Source: Chlamydiia bacterium
GTDB lineage: Bacteria; Chlamydiota; Chlamydiia; Chlamydiales; JACKPQ01
Length of the DNA stretch: 9,193 bases
Assembly (NCBI GenBank): GCA_030433395.1
Contig: JAUILX010000033.1
Location: 1 to 9,193, forward strand
Direction of reading: 5' to 3'
Positions 6,299-9,193 of the stretch are shown here, piece by piece. Numbering within the stretch: position 1 is the stretch's first letter; every line of letters starts with the position of its first letter. The notes under the pieces were generated by a model. It was not told where the DNA came from, did not search any database, and saw only the letters and a list, made by a program, of their open reading frames with translations. A program made the position numbers and the translations under genes.

Positions 6299-7228
6299 AT
6301 GAAGTTATTACTATCAAAGCCAAGGGGATTTTGCGCTGGCGTTGTTAGGGCTATCGATACAGTCGAAGAAGCCTTAAAGCTTTGGGGCGCTCCTATCTAC
6401 GTAAAACACGAAATTGTCCACAACCGCCACGTTGTCGATGGACTGAAAGCAAAAGGCGCCATTTTCATTGAGGATCTCGATGAAGTACCAGAAGGTGCAC
6501 GTATCATCTACTCTGCGCATGGCGTTTCACCCAAGGTGCGAGAACATGCAAAAAGACGCAGTTTAATCGAGATTGATGCGACATGCGGTCTGGTTACGCG
6601 CGTCCACTCAGCTGTTAAACGCTTTGCGGCTAAAGGGTACAAGGTCATTCTAATTGGCAAACGCAAACATGTTGAAATTATTGGCACCGCAGGTGAAGCT
6701 CCGGAGGCTACAACAGTTGTTGAATCCGTTGCTGATGTTGATAAGCTTGAATTTGGATCAGATCAAAAGCTTTTTTACACAACGCAGACAACACTTAGCA
6801 TCTACGATGTGCAAGAAGTGGTCGACCGCTTAAAAGAGCGCTTTCCGCATGTCGAAACGCTGCCTAGCGCCTCTATTTGCTATGCCACTACAAATCGCCA
6901 ATTAGCACTCAACGAGGTGTGCGATGCTTGCGATTTAGTTCTTGTTGTAGGTGATCCTATGAGCTCAAATTCAAATCGTCTACGAGAAATTGCATCAAAG
7001 CAAGGGATTGTTTCTTATTTAATCAACAGCGACTGCGAAATCGATCCTTCATGGCTAGAAGGTGTTAAGACCATTGGGTTAACAGCAGGAGCTTCTACTC
7101 CAGAAGATGTGGTCCAAGGTATCATTGACCGCCTTTGCATACTTGGTGTCACAGAAAAAGAAGAAGTTATCTTCACTGAAGAAAATGTCTTTTTTCAGCT
7201 CCCAAAACAAGTCTTGACGAGCATCTAA
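6299..7228 (+). CDS. ispH: 4-hydroxy-3-methylbut-2-enyl diphosphate reductase (IspH/LytB)
   Basis: IspH is the cytoplasmic iron-sulfur enzyme that reduces HMBPP to isopentenyl and dimethylallyl diphosphate, the last step of the MEP pathway. The frame is open from a TTG at 6263, but the family begins with the pattern MxLLLSKPRGFCAGV, which fixes the start at the ATG at 6299 and gives 309 residues, the normal size. The three cluster cysteines are C12 (GFCAGV), C96 (DATCGLV, usually DATCPLV) and C194 (ASICYATTNRQ). Substrate-binding residues are present: H41, H74 (SAHG), H124 and E126 (KHVEIIGT), TTQTTLS around 161-167, SSNSNR (222-227) and TAGASTP (262-268). There is no strong Shine-Dalgarno sequence before the ATG. 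The permease gene follows after 21 bases, so the two may share a transcript. Identification is secure. Confidence 0.96.
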   Translation: MKLLLSKPRGFCAGVVRAIDTVEEALKLWGAPIYVKHEIVHNRHVVDGLKAKGAIFIEDLDEVPEGARIIYSAHGVSPKVREHAKRRSLIEIDATCGLVTRVHSAVKRFAAKGYKVILIGKRKHVEIIGTAGEAPEATTVVESVADVDKLEFGSDQKLFYTTQTTLSIYDVQEVVDRLKERFPHVETLPSASICYATTNRQLALNEVCDACDLVLVVGDPMSSNSNRLREIASKQGIVSYLINSDCEIDPSWLEGVKTIGLTAGASTPEDVVQGIIDRLCILGVTEKEEVIFTEENVFFQLPKQVLTSI

Positions 7229-7249
7229 CAATTATTTTACTGTGCATGT

Positions 7250-9103
7250 ATGACGCAGAAGATTTCACAAATTGATAAAGGCTCATTAAAGCGCGTGCTC
7301 GGTATTCGCGAGCTCTTTGCTGTTGGTTATGGAGACCTTGGCTCTTCTATTTATTATGCCCTTGGCATTACAGCTTTATATGCTTTAGGTGCCACGCCTA
7401 TTGCTTTAGCGTTGGCAGGTCTTGTTTTTGCATGCACAGCACTTACCTACGCAGAGATGTCTTCGATGAAGGGGGGAGCGAGCGGCTCAGCAAGTTTTAC
7501 CAGGTTAGCATTCAATGATATGATCTCATTCATTGCTGGCTGGGGCTTGCTACTTGATTTTATTGTAACGATTGCCATCTCATCATTTGCCGTTGCTCCT
7601 TATTTGAGCTATTTTGTGCCTTTTTTGAAGGCCCCTTTTTGGAAAGTGATATTTACGGTCGGAGTGATTAGCAGCATTTGCTATTTAAATATTCGAGGGA
7701 TCAAGCATTCGGTGCGCCTATCGAGTATTTTGACCATTTTAACAGTTGTGACTCAAGGCCTGATCATCATTGTTGGCCTTTATTCTCTTGTTAATTTACC
7801 GACTCTGATTGAAGGTTTGCGTATCGGTGCTGCTGGGTCTAAAATGAGCCCGAGCTGGCCTGACTTTTTAAAGGGTTGCGCTATGGCAATGGTTGCCTAC
7901 ACTGGAATTGAATCGATGACGCAATTGTCATCAGAGGCTCGCAAGCCTGCGAAAACGGTCCCTCGCGCTATTATGATTGCAATGGGTACACTTGTTGCTA
8001 TGTATTTGGGCATTTCTGTTGTAGCTATTTCTGCTCTGTCTCCTCAAGATCTTTCAACAACTTATCTTGATGATCCTATTGCTGGTATTGTCACAGCCTT
8101 GCCTCTAGGAGGTAAAATTTTTGCTCCCTGGGTTGGCCTGCTCGGTGGCATTATTTTGTTTGTAGCTGCCAATGCCGGATTAATCGGAGCCTCTCGCTTG
8201 TCATTCAATATGGGCGAGCACTATCAATTGCCAAAATTTGTTCATAGGTTGCATCCTCGCTTTCGCACACCGTCAACTGCGCTTATTTTATTCGCAATAG
8301 CCGCAAGTGTTATCGTGATTATTAGTCGCGGGAAGCTTTCATTTTTAGCCGATTTATACAATTTTGGTGCGATGCTTGCCTTCGGGTCTGCCCACCTATC
8401 TCTTCTGATGATGCGTATAAAAAAACCCAAGACAAGTCGTCCCTTCAAGGTTCCGTGCAACATCCGCTTTGGAAAGTACGAGCTGCCGATCACAGCCATC
8501 TTTGGTTGCATCATTACCTTTGCGGTTTGGATTTTAGTCATTGTTACCAAACCTGAAGGCCGCTATCTTGGCACTCTTTGGCTTGGGGCGGGTTTGCTGA
8601 TGTATGTTTTATACCGCAAGCGCCATCATATTGCTCCTGCAGGACAAGTGCAGATTGAGAAGGTCAGCGTGCCTGAATTCAAGCCCATGAAAATTGAAAA
8701 AGTGCTTGTGCCTATTCGAGGGGGTGTTGCATCAGAGATTGTACAAGCGGCTTGTGAGATTGCTAAAGCTCATAAAGCTTTGGTGGTCGTGGCCTCTGTT
8801 GTTGAAATACCCTTTACCCTTTCCTTGACAGCGCCGCTTGCAAAGCGCACAGAAGTGCTTGAACATGTTTTAAAAAAAGCAGAAGCAATGGGGCGTGAAT
8901 TTCACGTGCCGATAAAACTTGAGCTTTTGCGCGCACGCTCAGCTTCAAAAGCAATCATTGAGCTAGTCGAAAAAGAGGGGATTGATCTCATCATTATGGG
9001 TGCTGGTCCTAAAAACAAGCCCATTTCTAGTGTGATCCATGATGTGCTCGAACATGCCAAAGCACGTGTTTGGATACTGTCTCAAAAAGGTAAAGCACTT
9101 TGA
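7250..9103 (+). CDS. APC-superfamily amino acid permease with C-terminal universal stress (UspA-like) domain
   Basis: The 617-residue product is an inner-membrane secondary transporter. The first transmembrane region carries the unwound glycine motif typical of APC transporters (GYGDLGSSIYYALG, residues 26-39). About a dozen hydrophobic helices follow up to residue about 455, including the segment with AYTGIESMTQLSSEARKP that is characteristic of this family. The cytoplasmic tail from about residue 481 (KIEKVLVPIRGG to ARVWILSQKG) has the alternating pattern of a UspA-like domain. Its nucleotide-binding loop is degenerate: MGAGPKNKPISSV instead of the G-2x-G-9x-G(S/T) pattern of ATP-binding Usp proteins. 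Such fusions occur widely, and the tail is presumed regulatory. The substrate cannot be told; an amino acid is most likely. The ATG at 7250 is 21 bases after ispH and lacks a clear ribosome binding site. Confidence 0.88.
   Translation: MTQKISQIDKGSLKRVLGIRELFAVGYGDLGSSIYYALGITALYALGATPIALALAGLVFACTALTYAEMSSMKGGASGSASFTRLAFNDMISFIAGWGLLLDFIVTIAISSFAVAPYLSYFVPFLKAPFWKVIFTVGVISSICYLNIRGIKHSVRLSSILTILTVVTQGLIIIVGLYSLVNLPTLIEGLRIGAAGSKMSPSWPDFLKGCAMAMVAYTGIESMTQLSSEARKPAKTVPRAIMIAMGTLVAMYLGISVVAISALSPQDLSTTYLDDPIAGIVTALPLGGKIFAPWVGLLGGIILFVAANAGLIGASRLSFNMGEHYQLPKFVHRLHPRFRTPSTALILFAIAASVIVIISRGKLSFLADLYNFGAMLAFGSAHLSLLMMRIKKPKTSRPFKVPCNIRFGKYELPITAIFGCIITFAVWILVIVTKPEGRYLGTLWLGAGLLMYVLYRKRHHIAPAGQVQIEKVSVPEFKPMKIEKVLVPIRGGVASEIVQAACEIAKAHKALVVVASVVEIPFTLSLTAPLAKRTEVLEHVLKKAEAMGREFHVPIKLELLRARSASKAIIELVEKEGIDLIIMGAGPKNKPISSVIHDVLEHAKARVWILSQKGKAL
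9084..9090 (+). promoter_or_regulatory. Ribosome binding site for the downstream lipoprotein gene
   Basis: AAAAAGG ends 9 bases before the TTG at 9100, inside the 3' end of the permease gene. Its position supports TTG as the start of the lipoprotein frame. Confidence 0.5.
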
Positions 9104-9193
9104 AGTGGGTTTTTGCCTGCTTGATCTTGTGCGCCTGTGGCAAGTCCATGCCCACTGCTCGTAATGCCGTTGATATTGTGCGCAAAAGCGCCC
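9100..9193 (+). CDS. Putative lipoprotein, N-terminal 31 residues (3' end outside window)
   Basis: A frame opens at TTG 9100-9102, overlapping the permease stop TGA (9101-9103), and stays open to the right edge. Its translation begins MKWVFACLILCACGKS: one lysine, a hydrophobic stretch, and a lipobox L10-C11-A12-C13, the pattern of a type II signal peptide. Cleavage would leave C13 lipid-modified, followed by GKSMPTARNAV. The in-frame ATG at 9148 would lose the signal peptide, so TTG is preferred; the AAAAAGG at 9084-9090 supports it. The overlap with the permease gene suggests translational coupling and perhaps a shared function in solute uptake, such as a binding protein, but too little of the sequence is present to name a family. 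Confidence 0.65.
   Translation, partial: MKWVFACLILCACGKSMPTARNAVDIVRKSA

Noticed and set aside
6054..6302. 82-codon plus-strand open frame between the Rpn gene and ispH
   Set aside because: It covers the N-terminal code of the Rpn protein on the other strand, then runs across the short intergenic gap; no recognisable product.

Overview
The window looks like a piece of a chromosome from a member of the Chlamydiota, most likely an environmental, amoeba-associated (Parachlamydiales-type) lineage. The argument rests on the gene set: a type III RNase H, a short RodZ-like protein ending just after its membrane helix, and a Pkn1-type protein with an N-terminal Ser/Thr kinase-like domain and a C-terminal FGE/sulfatase-modifying-factor-like domain. 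An ankyrin-like gene and an Rpn/PD-(D/E)XK gene add an accessory flavour. The family cannot be fixed from the sequence alone. Coding density is very high. No rRNA, tRNA, CRISPR array or intact insertion sequence was seen, and no non-coding stretch exceeds about 75 bases.

Layout: (1) 2-622 (+), the 3' part of an AT-rich gene with degenerate ankyrin-like repeats, entering from the left edge. (2) 608-3030 (-), an rnhC-recN operon for genome maintenance; the two genes overlap by 7 bases, and recN ends in a 15-base convergent overlap with the ankyrin-like gene. (3) 3103-5391 (+), divergent from rnhC, a rodZ-like gene followed after 3 bases by the kinase/FGE fusion gene. (4) 5393-6244 (-), an Rpn-family nuclease gene whose stop codon lies 1 base from the kinase gene's stop. 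(5) 6299-9193 (+), ispH (last step of the MEP isoprenoid pathway), then an APC-superfamily permease with a C-terminal UspA-like domain, then the start of a lipoprotein gene that leaves the right edge.

The most interesting unit is the RodZ-like/kinase pair. The kinase-like domain keeps the ATP-site lysine, the alpha-C glutamate and the metal-binding residues. It has Asn in place of the catalytic Asp of HRD (HRN), DVS in place of DFG, and a long activation segment. The attached FGE-like domain lacks the catalytic cysteine pair of true formylglycine-generating enzymes. The predicted product is therefore a double 'pseudoenzyme' scaffold made together with a morphogenesis protein. A role in division or envelope assembly is inferred, not shown.

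Other points of note: an internal ATG in the Rpn gene that could give a separate C-terminal protein, as known for some enterobacterial rpn genes; a perfect 6-bp inverted repeat between the divergent rnhC and rodZ genes; signs of erosion in RecN; and a TTG-initiated lipoprotein gene overlapping the permease stop codon.
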